Below, piece after piece: positions 30,391 to 38,520 of a stretch of 64,000 nucleotides of DNA; position 1 is the stretch's first letter, and every line of letters begins with the position of its first letter. The DNA is from Roseiarcus sp963836695. Its GTDB lineage: Bacteria > Pseudomonadota > Alphaproteobacteria > Rhizobiales > Beijerinckiaceae. The notes beneath the pieces were generated by a model, which worked only from the letters and a program-made list of their open reading frames with translations, was not told where the DNA came from and did not search any database. Made by a program: the position numbers and the translations under genes. The stretch is taken from assembly GCA_963836695.1 (NCBI GenBank), contig CAWIKX010000011.1, positions 1 through 64,000 of the forward strand, given 5' to 3'.

Positions 30391-31343
30391 ATCGAGACGC
30401 GCTCTGGAAAGCGCCAGATATAGCTCGGAATGCCCAAAGGCTCGCCGGGGTTCAACCTGATCAGGCTGCCCCTTCCGCGCAGGGCGAACCTTTGGCTAAT
30501 CCGACGACTCTCCTTGTGCGCGCCCTCGCCGTCCTCGAGCAAGACAAGATGAGGACCATCGCCAACTGCGGACAAGCGAATATCGCAAGCGCATTTCCGA
30601 TCCGACCGGTCAGTCTCGAACCGACCCTGGCGACGACCGGCCTCACATTGCAGCGGCGGGTCCTCAGCGATGGAGCGGAGTGCTTTTTGCCCATCCGCTA
30701 CTTCGACGTGCAATGCCTAGTCTCCACCTTTTTGGCGCCGCCAGATAAAGCGGGGGCGTTGCTCGTCGGCGCAGGCCTGCAACCAGTCTTGCAGGAGGAC
30801 GGAAGAGCGCTGGTCGATGTCTATTGCATCGAGTACCGCAAGACGGATATCGGCCCGTACAACGAGGTCGGCCTGACCATCCGAGCGAGGGCGCCGGGCG
30901 ATCCAATTGCAGCGAACTATGTCGTGAACCTTCCCGTCACCACCGCAGTCGCGTGTCGAGCAGGCCGCGAGATTTGGGGATACAACAAATTTGTCGCCGC
31001 GATCGACGTCAAAAGCGAAGGCAAGACGTTCTCCACCGTTCTCCGCGATAGCGGCCTTGAGGCCATCGGCGCGCTCGAAGGTAAGCGTGGCGTTTCGGTT
31101 CCGACGCCGGCAGCCGACATCCTCACCTTCACTCTGCATGACGGTCGACTGATGAAAACCGTCATCAGCGTGCTGACGCCGTCCCTTGCCAGCAGCGGGG
31201 AGAGTTTCGTTTTCAAAGTCGGGACGTCGAGGCATTCGATGGCGGGCAACCTACGCGACCTCGGGCTCGATGGAGCTCGACCGGTTCTCATTCAGTACAC
31301 GGACGCATTCCAGGCCCTTTTGTTTCCCGGTCAGTTTCTCTGA
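30387..31343 (+). CDS. Acetoacetate-decarboxylase-like protein (ADC family)
   Basis: A 318-residue protein. VDVYCIEYRKTDIGPYNEVGLTIRA and VNLPVTTAVACRAGREIWGYNKFVAAIDV are the core of the ADC family. The REIWGYNKF block corresponds to the region around the Schiff-base lysine of acetoacetate decarboxylase, and a lysine is present. Family members with an N-terminal extension like this one may act as decarboxylases, dehydratases or aldolases, so the reaction is open. The ATG overlaps the cyclase stop (ATGA at 30387), which means the two are very likely made together. It is the last gene in the co-directional run that starts with DUF3237 at 21.7 kb. Confidence 0.82.
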   Translation: MNRDALWKAPDIARNAQRLAGVQPDQAAPSAQGEPLANPTTLLVRALAVLEQDKMRTIANCGQANIASAFPIRPVSLEPTLATTGLTLQRRVLSDGAECFLPIRYFDVQCLVSTFLAPPDKAGALLVGAGLQPVLQEDGRALVDVYCIEYRKTDIGPYNEVGLTIRARAPGDPIAANYVVNLPVTTAVACRAGREIWGYNKFVAAIDVKSEGKTFSTVLRDSGLEAIGALEGKRGVSVPTPAADILTFTLHDGRLMKTVISVLTPSLASSGESFVFKVGTSRHSMAGNLRDLGLDGARPVLIQYTDAFQALLFPGQFL

Positions 31344-31528
31344 TTGGGTTAGGCGGCCGGCTCGCCGACCGTTGACCTTGAGCTCCTCGTTCGTGGGGGC
31401 TTGATTAAATCATAGGCGCCTATTTTTCGATCATGGGCGCGCGCCAATCAGCCGAAGATTTCCGACTCTCTCTCTCCGGGCGCGGAATAGCAATTGTTTT
31501 TCAGGCTGTTAGAGCGCCGGCCGGGAAC

Positions 31529-31544
31529 TGGCACGCGCCTTGTA
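31529..31544 (+). promoter_or_regulatory. Sigma-54-type promoter upstream of glnK
   Basis: TGGCACG-CGCC-TTGTA matches the -24/-12 consensus TGGCACG-N4-TTGCA at all but one position. It lies 98 bases before the glnK ATG on the same strand. NtrC-dependent sigma-54 control is the usual arrangement for glnK-amtB. I could not find a convincing NtrC palindrome upstream, though the 185 bases between the previous stop and this box leave room for one. Confidence 0.7.
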
Positions 31545-31641
31545 AGGCCGCCTTAGGCGGGACGCGCTCGCGTTCCGGTTACACCGCACGAAAGCGGCAC
31601 GGGTCCAGTACCGCGCGGCGCGTCACCACGGGGCGAGGTTC

Positions 31642-31980
31642 ATGAAAATCGTAATGGCGATCATAAAGCCGTTCAAGCTGGAGGAGGTGCGCGATGCGCT
31701 CACCGCCCTCGGAGTGCACGGTCTCACAGTGACAGAGGTTAAGGGGTACGGGCGGCAGAAGGGACACACCGAGATCTATCGCGGCGCCGAGTACGCCGTG
31801 AGCTTCCTTCCCAAGCTGAAAATCGAGGTCGCGGTCAGCGCCGAGCTTGCCGACAAGGTGGTCGAGGCGATCGTCGCCACAGCACGCACCGGCCAGATCG
31901 GCGATGGCAAGATTTTCGTCTACGGCATCGACTCGGCGGTCAGGATCCGCACGGGCGAGACGGACAAGGACGCGCTTTAG
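31642..31980 (+). CDS. glnK: Nitrogen regulatory protein P-II (GlnK type)
   Basis: A 112-residue P-II protein: MKIVMAIIKPFKLEEVRDAL, the T-loop GRQKGHTEIYRGAEYAVSFLPK with the uridylylation residue Tyr51, and the C-terminal block IGDGKIFVYGIDSAVRIRTGE. As a trimer it binds ATP/ADP and 2-oxoglutarate and plugs the AmtB channel when ammonium is plentiful. It is encoded 38 bases ahead of the ammonium transporter, and the sigma-54-type box at 31529 fits nitrogen control. Confidence 0.97.
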   Translation: MKIVMAIIKPFKLEEVRDALTALGVHGLTVTEVKGYGRQKGHTEIYRGAEYAVSFLPKLKIEVAVSAELADKVVEAIVATARTGQIGDGKIFVYGIDSAVRIRTGETDKDAL

Positions 31981-32018
31981 CGCGACCGCTTCCCTTCCAG
32001 ATTCGGAGTTCCTGAACC

Positions 32019-33497
32019 ATGAAACGATCACGAATGTTGATTGGCCTCGCGGCTGCTTTAGCGACGGCCATGTTCATAGGCCTCGCGGCGCCCGTCGCGA
32101 TGGCGCAGGACAACAACGCCGCGGCGCCGGCGGCGGCGGCCCCAGCGGCTCCCGCCGCCGCGCCTGCGGCAACCGCTCCGGCGGCCCAAGCAGCGCCGGC
32201 GGCGCCGCCAAGCTGCTCCGCCACAGTCCTCGAAAAATGCACCAGCAACTCCGGCGACACGGCCTGGGTTTTGACCTCGGTCGCGCTCGTCCTGATGATG
32301 ACCATCCCGGGCCTCGGGCTCTTCTATGGGGGAATGGTCAGCAAGAAGAATGTGGGCGACACCGTTATGACCAGCTTCGCCATCACGGCGTTGGTCACGG
32401 TGATCTACTTTGTGCTCACCTATAGCCTCGCCTTCACAGGCGGGAGCGCATTCATAGGAGGGTTTTCGCGCCTCTTTCTCCAGGGGATTCACTATGACCT
32501 GGCGAGCGGGGCGAATAATCCCAATCCGTTGGCGCCGACAATCCCCGAGACCGTCTACATGATGTTCCAGATGACGTTCGCGATCATCACGCCGGCGCTC
32601 ATTGCGGGCTCGTTCGCCGAACGCATGAAGTTCTCGGCGATGCTATGGTTCATCGGCCTATGGGCGATCTTTGTCTATGCGCCGGTCGCTCATTGGGTCT
32701 GGGGCCCCGACGGCTTCATGAGCGCCGTCAACGTCGACGCCAAAGGCAACTTCCAAGGGTGGTTCCAGGTGCTCGACTTTGCGGGCGGAACGGTCGTCCA
32801 CATCAACGCGGGCGTCGCCGGACTCGTGTCTTGCCTCCTACTTGGCAAACGCAAGGCGCCGGCGCCGGGCCACAACATGGTGCTGACATTCATCGGCGCG
32901 GGCCTCCTGTGGGTTGGCTGGTTCGGCTTCAACGCCGGCTCCGCAGTGACTGCGGGCCTACAGGCCGGCATGGCGATGACAGTCACCCAGATCGCAACCG
33001 CAGTCGCGGCGCTGACCTGGATGTTCGTCGAGTGGGGCCACCGCGGCAAGCCGACCGTCATCGGCATCTGCTCGGGCGCCGTCGCCGGCCTCGTCGCCAT
33101 CACGCCCGCCTCCGGATTCGTCGGCCCGGTCGGCGCGCTGGTGATCGGCATTGCCTGCGGCGTCGGCTGTTATTGGGGCGCGACAGGCCTCAAGCACTCC
33201 TTCGGCTACGACGACGCGCTCGACGCCTTCGGCGTCCACGCGGTCGGCGGGATCATTGGCGCGCTGCTGACCGGCGTATTCGCGGTCAACGAGTTCAGCG
33301 GCCATTCCGGCCTGCTCGAAGGCGATGTCGGGCAGTTCATCAATCAGATCAAGGGGGTGGTCACGGTCATCGTCTACGACGCGATTGTGACTTTCGTCAT
33401 CTTAAAGATCGTCGACGTCGCCGTCGGCCTGCGTGTCTCCGAAGAAGTGGAACGCGACGGCCTCGATCTCGCCCTCCACGGCGAAGTCGTTCACTAA
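32019..33497 (+). CDS. amtB: Ammonium transporter (Amt family)
   Basis: A 492-residue inner-membrane channel. The N terminus has a signal peptide (MLIGLAAALATAMFIGLAAPVAMA), then an unusual stretch of about 30 residues made almost only of Ala and Pro, then a Cys pair (SCSATVLEKC). The channel starts with TAWVLTSVALVLMMTIPGLGLFYGGMV. Further landmarks are FQMTFAIITPALIAGSFAERMKFSA, DFAGGTVVHINAGVAGLVSCLLLG (first pore His) and ALDAFGVHAVGGIIGALLTGVFA (second pore His). Eleven membrane segments are expected. The C-terminal tail is the cytoplasmic GlnK-binding region. A strong terminator follows. Confidence 0.96.
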   Translation: MKRSRMLIGLAAALATAMFIGLAAPVAMAQDNNAAAPAAAAPAAPAAAPAATAPAAQAAPAAPPSCSATVLEKCTSNSGDTAWVLTSVALVLMMTIPGLGLFYGGMVSKKNVGDTVMTSFAITALVTVIYFVLTYSLAFTGGSAFIGGFSRLFLQGIHYDLASGANNPNPLAPTIPETVYMMFQMTFAIITPALIAGSFAERMKFSAMLWFIGLWAIFVYAPVAHWVWGPDGFMSAVNVDAKGNFQGWFQVLDFAGGTVVHINAGVAGLVSCLLLGKRKAPAPGHNMVLTFIGAGLLWVGWFGFNAGSAVTAGLQAGMAMTVTQIATAVAALTWMFVEWGHRGKPTVIGICSGAVAGLVAITPASGFVGPVGALVIGIACGVGCYWGATGLKHSFGYDDALDAFGVHAVGGIIGALLTGVFAVNEFSGHSGLLEGDVGQFINQIKGVVTVIVYDAIVTFVILKIVDVAVGLRVSEEVERDGLDLALHGEVVH

Positions 33498-33505
33498 AGT
33501 CGCGG

Positions 33506-33535
33506 CGCCCGGCGGCTTTTCGCGGCCGCCGGGCG
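33506..33535 (+). terminator. GC-rich hairpin directly after amtB
   Basis: CGCCCGGCGGC (33506-33516) and GCCGCCGGGCG (33525-33535) form an 11-base perfect stem with an 8-base loop, 9 bases after the stop. No T-run follows, so it may protect the mRNA end or work together with the next hairpin. Confidence 0.45.
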
Positions 33536-33557
33536 AAAGTTCCTCCCGGCGATCCTT

Positions 33558-33583
33558 GGGCGCCCTTCGGGGCGCCCATTTTT
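33558..33583 (+). terminator. Intrinsic terminator of glnK-amtB with UUCG loop
   Basis: GGGCGCCC (33558-33565) and GGGCGCCC (33570-33577) pair perfectly around a TTCG tetraloop, followed by ATTTTT. This is a textbook Rho-independent terminator about 60 bases after the amtB stop. Confidence 0.85.
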
Positions 33584-33763
33584 CACCTGGGATCCCCAGC
33601 ATTTGCCCGTGGAGCCTCGATGCGGAAGGCGGAAATTGGGGTCAGAAAAAGAGACGCGCCCCCGGCTATGCTTGCTCAGCGGCGACTGAGGCGCCAGAGC
33701 GAAACACAGGGTACGGGGCAGGTGCGAGGACGCGCCCGGGTTCCAACTGCGTAAGATTAGCCT

Positions 33764-33979
33764 TTAATTTGTGCGCAATTGGCGCTGCGCCTCTATTCTT
33801 TGTTCGACCCGGCTATCGTACAGTTGGCACTCGCCCCTCAAGTGGGCTCGAAGCGCCGTCGGACTGCCTAAGTCTTCGCCGCAGTGAGGACAGGTATCCT
33901 CTTCACACTCAACCTCTGGCCACAGTTCGATGTCCATCCTGGGCTGTGGATCACGGCGGGCGCGGAGATCATGTCGCAT
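33764..33979 (-). CDS. Small zinc-finger-like protein, 71 residues
   Basis: The frame encodes a small acidic then basic protein with EDTCPHCGEDLGSPTALRAHLRGEC in its centre (the run is broken here into CPHC, 12 residues, HLRGEC). That is a C-x2-C-x12-H-x4-C pattern that could bind one zinc ion, like a C2HC finger. An internal Met15 gives a 57-residue alternative. No strong ribosome binding site is seen, with TAGGGA about 10 bases before the first ATG. It stands alone in a gap of 700 bases between amtB and the envelope locus. I call it a gene because of the ordered Cys/His spacing, but it may be chance. Confidence 0.42.
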   Translation of the reverse strand: MRHDLRARRDPQPRMDIELWPEVECEEDTCPHCGEDLGSPTALRAHLRGECQLYDSRVEQRIEAQRQLRTN

Positions 33980-34258
33980 TTCTGCTTCCCTATCCCGATA
34001 TATAGGCGTCCCGTTGAACTACATTGTTCATGTTTACTGGCCGAAACTCGGACCACAAGGCACCGATATGTGGAGGCAAAACCGTGTATTTGACAATGCC
34101 ATGGCGTCTCTTGCCCGATCTACCATAGGCGAACACCTCCTAAGCTCCGGTAAATTCACCGAGCCCAAAGTGTAGCAAAACTCGCTAGTTTGTAACGCTG
34201 GCGGACGGTTTCTGTTCCCCTCGTCTGCGCGACTCGCCCGGCGATCCCGGCTGGCGCC
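33980..34258. other. Intergenic stretch upstream of the envelope locus
   Basis: No gene is recognised. The segment is AT-richer than its surroundings and open frames within it have no motif. Together with 33584-33763, where I also see nothing, it separates the nitrogen genes from the envelope genes. Confidence 0.4.
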
Positions 34259-34693
34259 TCAGAAGCTGATCTGGTAAAGTTCGCCCGTATTCAGCCGGCA
34301 GCGGCCCGTTCCATGCACGAGGTCCGCAATCGCGAGGTCGCAACTGATCGATTTGCCCCGCCCATTGTTCGCCATTCCAATGGCTGGGCGGGTGAGGGGG
34401 TGGGTGATGATTTCATCAGAGCCGAAGGAGGCCGTCGCCGCCGAGCATACGCCAAAGCAGAAGGGACCGGCCGATGGCGTGGCGACAAACGTATAAGCGC
34501 CCTCTAAGCGATCGCCATTAGGCATACGCACAGAGAGGGAACCGGTAGATTGGCCATAGGCCGCGACATAGCCGAGTGTAATTTGGGGCGGAAAACGCCC
34601 AGTCCCCAGGCCGCGCGGCGTTACAACAGCCTGCGTGGTGCATGAACTCAAAGCCAAGCACACCGGTAACGCGAGCAATCGACAAGCCGCCAT
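34259..34693 (-). CDS. Small lipoprotein of unknown function
   Basis: From the ATG at 34693 the protein has 144 residues and begins MAACRLLALPVCLALSSCTTQA, a lipoprotein signal with lipobox LSSC; acylation would fall on that Cys18. The mature part contains GSLSVRMPNGDRLEGAYTFV and GRGKSISCDLAIADLVHGTGRCRLNTGELYQISF, a beta-rich pattern seen in small periplasmic lipoproteins. An upstream ATG at 34750 would add 19 residues, including a basic stretch, and would overlap the 3' end of the next gene. Its partner is probably the toroid protein encoded just upstream on the same strand. The family is unknown to me. Confidence 0.65.
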   Translation of the reverse strand: MAACRLLALPVCLALSSCTTQAVVTPRGLGTGRFPPQITLGYVAAYGQSTGSLSVRMPNGDRLEGAYTFVATPSAGPFCFGVCSAATASFGSDEIITHPLTRPAIGMANNGRGKSISCDLAIADLVHGTGRCRLNTGELYQISF

Positions 34694-34724
34694 TCGTGGT
34701 TTCGTGCGCTCCCTGAGGCCTGTC

Positions 34725-36029
34725 CTAGCGAAGGCGAAATTGCGTAGCAAAGTAGTTAGTGACAGCTTCGCCCTGCGCCTTCAAGGCCGAGTCCTCCATG
34801 ATGATCGAAGCGTAGAGCAAGGCCAACGCCACTTCAGGATAATTTGTGTCTTTCGGACGACCCAGGAACTGTTCCTGCCCCAGTCCGGTTCGCGAATTCC
34901 CCTCGACCGCGACCAACCCATCCGCCCGGATCCGGGTCTTCTCCCAGGCCGCGCCCCGCTTCAGCGATTCTTCTAGGCGTGACCGGTAAGCCGGATCGTC
35001 CGCATAGGCGATCAGGCCCGTGATATTGAGCATCGAGACCGCCTGATAGCTGCTGTCCGAACCGTTATGCTCGTTGAATGCGCCATCGGCGTTCTGGTTC
35101 GCCAGGCCTGATTCCACAAAACTCGCGCCAATCTTGCGGAGCGCAGAATCCTCGAGGATCTTGCCGTTCAGATCAAACGCGACTGCATCGAAGAAAAGCC
35201 GGTTCGTCGCCAGGTGGTCCTGCCAATTCAGTTCCGCGGTATTCGCGGCCAGCCAGCGCATGGCGAGGGCCAGTTTCGGACGCAGCGCATCGAGTCGCGG
35301 CCCGTAGGCGTCGTGAAACTCGCTCTGGTTGATAAGGAGGCTGATCCGCCCGAAGGCCTGCAGGAAAAATGCGTCCGCGCCAACCGCCTTCTGCGGCGAG
35401 GCTCCCCGAGTGTTATTGAAATTACCGGCCGGCGCCTGGTTCTTGAACGCATATTCCATCGCGCGAACCGTCGCGCTCACGTCCTCACTATTCCGGGTGA
35501 CGAGGCCTCTCAGAATTAGCCAGATCGCGTCGCGCTGAGCGGCGGCGTCTGAATAGGCCGTTTTGTTCCGACCGATCGCCCCATCGCTGGCTACCTCCGG
35601 CGCGCGCGCCAGAATGAGCCGCCGGTACGCCGGACTCTCCCGGATCGCTTCCACGAGCTTCGCCTCGAGAATCGGGCCGGAGGCCGGAGGGGACGGTCCG
35701 GCCGGGACCGCCGAGGGAGTCCCAGCGCCCGTCGGAGCGATTGCCGAGCGCATCTCAATGTCGCGAAGTCTCTGATCAAGTTGATCCAGCAAGGCGCCGA
35801 CTTCAGCGCTCTTACGCGCTTTGGCGGCGGTTCTCAGCGCCTCGACGGTGGGCGAGAGGGAAGAAAGGTCGACCCCCGACCGCTTCAGCGCTTCGTATCG
35901 GGCCTTCAAGGCGGAATATCTCTGTTCGAGCGCAGTTGTGTCCAGTTGAGCGGCAGCGCCGTGCCCCATGACCATCAGACCAAGTGCGACGCGCCGGGTG
36001 AATTTCAGCATGCAGCGCCCCAGCGCCAT
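34725..36029 (-). CDS. Exported toroid-domain protein with coiled-coil N terminus (possible polysaccharide-active enzyme)
   Basis: A 434-residue protein. MLKFTRRVALGLMVMGHGAAAQ (from Met7) is a signal peptide. Residues about 28-95 are a heptad-rich helix (LDTTALEQRYSALKARYEAL, LLDQLDQRLRDIEMR), followed by a Pro/Ala linker. The rest is an all-helical domain with repeated motifs such as TNRLFFDAVAFDLNGKILEDSALRKIG, NEHNGSDSSYQAVSMLNITGLIAY and NYPEVALALLYASIIMED. These blocks recur in the RTX protein at 52204-53868, so the two are paralogues. The helix-pair pattern fits an (alpha/alpha) toroid as in polysaccharide lyases and glycosidases; this is inference, and no catalytic triad can be named. 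It diverges from the TolC-like gene. Confidence 0.75.
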   Translation of the reverse strand: MALGRCMLKFTRRVALGLMVMGHGAAAQLDTTALEQRYSALKARYEALKRSGVDLSSLSPTVEALRTAAKARKSAEVGALLDQLDQRLRDIEMRSAIAPTGAGTPSAVPAGPSPPASGPILEAKLVEAIRESPAYRRLILARAPEVASDGAIGRNKTAYSDAAAQRDAIWLILRGLVTRNSEDVSATVRAMEYAFKNQAPAGNFNNTRGASPQKAVGADAFFLQAFGRISLLINQSEFHDAYGPRLDALRPKLALAMRWLAANTAELNWQDHLATNRLFFDAVAFDLNGKILEDSALRKIGASFVESGLANQNADGAFNEHNGSDSSYQAVSMLNITGLIAYADDPAYRSRLEESLKRGAAWEKTRIRADGLVAVEGNSRTGLGQEQFLGRPKDTNYPEVALALLYASIIMEDSALKAQGEAVTNYFATQFRLR

Positions 36030-36447
36030 GGTGCGGATCGGGAGATCGCCGCGGTCATCTGGCTACGTGAAACAGAGAACGCCTTCCCAAAGCAAAGACT
36101 GGATCGACCAATAAGCAACACTCCTGCGCGAACTTGCCTCCGCCGGTGGGAAACGATACCTGCGCGTTGACTTCGCGTCCGCCGCTATGCCAGCGTCGTT
36201 CAGCAAATCTCCCACGCTTTCTGTATGCAGCCGGCTTCAGGGGGATTTCTTACTTTGGGCTCGCGGGGACACGACGCTTCTATGACCTGGCCGGACCGTA
36301 TTAGCGGCCGCCTTGCCGTTCAGCGGTAGGATCACAGATGTTTTCAGTGCGGTCAACAGGCACTGCGTGTGTGTTCCGATTCTCCCAACCTAAAGCGGTA
36401 GGGAACGGAGCCGCGGCCGTCGTCCACCGGGCCGGGAAGACGGAATT
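36030..36447. other. Divergent intergenic region of the envelope locus
   Basis: These 418 bases separate the toroid gene (minus) from the TolC-like gene (plus) and should contain both promoters. I see no clear -35/-10 pair, repeat or RNA gene. Confidence 0.4.
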
Positions 36448-38019
36448 GTGCGGATCATGAGGCGGGATCCGCACGTCGGCTCTCCGAGGCGCAGGCGCTG
36501 TTCCAGGATGAGCGAGGAAGCGAGGGCGCACCTGCCGCGTTTTCTCACGGTGTTGGCGCTGGCGACCGCCACCCTGGCGTCGGCATGCAACGTCGCTGGG
36601 AATCCGCTTTCGTCCGAGCCAACGACGTCGGTGAACAACTCCCCTGCGGTGTCGCAGCTGCCCGGCGGAGCAGCGGACCCGCTTCCGGTGCGGATCACGG
36701 GCGTCGAGCCGGCGACGCTCCAACGCGGAGAAGTCCTCACCTTCGACAAGGCGTACAGCCTCCTCGCGAAACGGAACGAGAGTTTGTCACAACTGCGACG
36801 CGCGATTACTCGCTCGCGGGTCAACTACCAATCCGTCGCGGCGGGCTACGCCTCGGACTGGCAGGCGACCGCGTTCGGCCGAGCACAACCACCGCTTGGT
36901 TCAGGATCGATCAACGACAATCCTTTTCTCGTCAACACAAGCGGCGTTGGGAACGGCGCAAGCGCCGTCAGTAATGTCGGAGGCAGCTACTTCGACGTCG
37001 CCGGCGCTGAACTTAGATGGACCTTGCCGTGGTGGCACAAGGAAGGCATCAAGTTCGACGCGCAGTCCTCTCAAATCGACATCGCAATCTCGCAAGAAAA
37101 TTATGTGTCTTCGGAGAAGACGGAAACCGCCAATCTGTTGAAAGCCTATGTTCAGGTGCGTCTCTACCAGGAAAAGGTTCGCGTATCGACGGAGCAACTC
37201 AATGTCGACCGCGCTCGTCACGATTTCATGCTAAAGGGACAAAAGCTTGGCAAGCAATCCGACTTGGATCTCATCTCACAGGAAGGCGATCTTCAAAATC
37301 AAGAAGCGACAACAGCACATCTGCAATATCAATTGTCGCTCAAGCTGCAGGCCTTCTTTGATACTCTGAACGTTCCTGAAAGCGACGTTAAATTTTGTCG
37401 CAACTATTTCGAATTCTTTACGTTCAATCCGAAAGGATGGGATGTGAACGGCGCGCTCGAGGAACAGTCGCGCATGCTGAATCTGCAAATCGCCAAGCAG
37501 GAGATTCAGAAGCAGAAAGCCGATGTCGTCTGGGAGCCTAGCCTGGCGTTCTCAAGCGCTTACTGGCGACAGTGGGAAGTTTCAGCGCCCCATGCAAACC
37601 AGAACGTTCTGGGGCTGGGCGCCACGCTGACCGTGCCGGTCCCAAATTTCGCTCAGTCCGCCGCCACCCAGGATCTGGCGCGCTTAGACATGACTGACCT
37701 CTTGGCGAAGCTGGACGAAGAGGTCTTGCGGACAAAGCGCCTCGCACAGGGCGATAGCGACCGAATTCCGACCCTGGCGGCGAATTTGAAGAAGCGGATG
37801 GAAGCGCTTTCGGCGTTCAGTAAGCAGCTCGCGGAGACGCGAAAGTCGTTTCAGCTGGGTCTTATAACTTATCTGCAGGTGCAAACGACCGAAAACTCAA
37901 TTCAGCAGAACACCGAGCAATTCTACGATGACATGGCGGACTACGTGGATCTTGTCATCGATTACGCCCGCCTCTATGGGCGGCCTTTCCCCGTGCCGAG
38001 GACCTGCTCGACCGGATGA
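36448..38019 (+). CDS. TolC-family outer-membrane efflux lipoprotein
   Basis: The listed frame gives 523 residues from GTG 36448; ATG 36508 would give 503 and starts just before the hydrophobic segment RFLTVLALATATLASAC, a lipobox. The mature protein has the TolC pattern: LTFDKAYSLLAKRNESLSQLRRAI near the N terminus, long amphipathic coiled helices (NLLKAYVQVRLYQEKVRVSTEQLNV, LARLDMTDLLAKLDEEVLRTKRLAQ), and QTTENSIQQNTEQFYDDMADYVDL near the C terminus. It would form a trimeric channel across the outer membrane and periplasm. A membrane-fusion protein is encoded downstream, but no RND, ABC or MFS pump is adjacent, which hints that it serves polymer or glycan export. Confidence 0.85.
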   Translation: MRIMRRDPHVGSPRRRRCSRMSEEARAHLPRFLTVLALATATLASACNVAGNPLSSEPTTSVNNSPAVSQLPGGAADPLPVRITGVEPATLQRGEVLTFDKAYSLLAKRNESLSQLRRAITRSRVNYQSVAAGYASDWQATAFGRAQPPLGSGSINDNPFLVNTSGVGNGASAVSNVGGSYFDVAGAELRWTLPWWHKEGIKFDAQSSQIDIAISQENYVSSEKTETANLLKAYVQVRLYQEKVRVSTEQLNVDRARHDFMLKGQKLGKQSDLDLISQEGDLQNQEATTAHLQYQLSLKLQAFFDTLNVPESDVKFCRNYFEFFTFNPKGWDVNGALEEQSRMLNLQIAKQEIQKQKADVVWEPSLAFSSAYWRQWEVSAPHANQNVLGLGATLTVPVPNFAQSAATQDLARLDMTDLLAKLDEEVLRTKRLAQGDSDRIPTLAANLKKRMEALSAFSKQLAETRKSFQLGLITYLQVQTTENSIQQNTEQFYDDMADYVDLVIDYARLYGRPFPVPRTCSTG

Positions 38020-38520
38020 ATTCGTAATCCCCTAGCCGTCGATCCGGCGACCGGGAGCGCCACCCGATGCGGCAAGACCCGCCCCGTAGGCGACGCCGTT
38101 CGATCCGCTTTCCCGAGCAAATAACGCTTGAAATATGCGCACTTGCGCTGTAAATGGCATGACGTAGTGATTACAACGGGCCGGTTGTCCGAGTTGGAGG
38201 CGAGCGACGCAGGCGAGGCGTCATTGATGTCGTGGAGCAAATGGGCGCGCTGCGGTCCGGCCGACCGATCCGTATCGGAGTTGCGGCGAAGGGGAGGCCT
38301 TTCCACCCGCTCCGCAAACGTCGGAAGCCTCGGCGACTGGAGTGTGTCGATGCACGTCCCGGACAAAGCCAATGCTCACGGAACTGGGTCTCAACGAAGC
38401 TTTTTTGGTATTGAGGGTCCTCTCAGTTCTTAATCTAGGCTAGAAGTCGGTAGCGGGATGACCGCGGCCGCAGGGACTCCCAAAGATACACACCCGGGAT
38501 GTTGTCGTAAGCGTTTCTAC
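38020..38520. other. Intergenic stretch between the TolC-like and membrane-fusion genes
   Basis: About 500 bases with no recognised gene. Open frames on the plus strand (38128-38433) lack any motif. Composition is like the surroundings up to 38350 and then slightly AT-richer. Confidence 0.4.

Noticed and set aside
32110..32220. GCC/GCG-rich tandem repeat
   Set aside because: It is the codon pattern of the Ala/Pro stretch of AmtB and not an independent repeat element.
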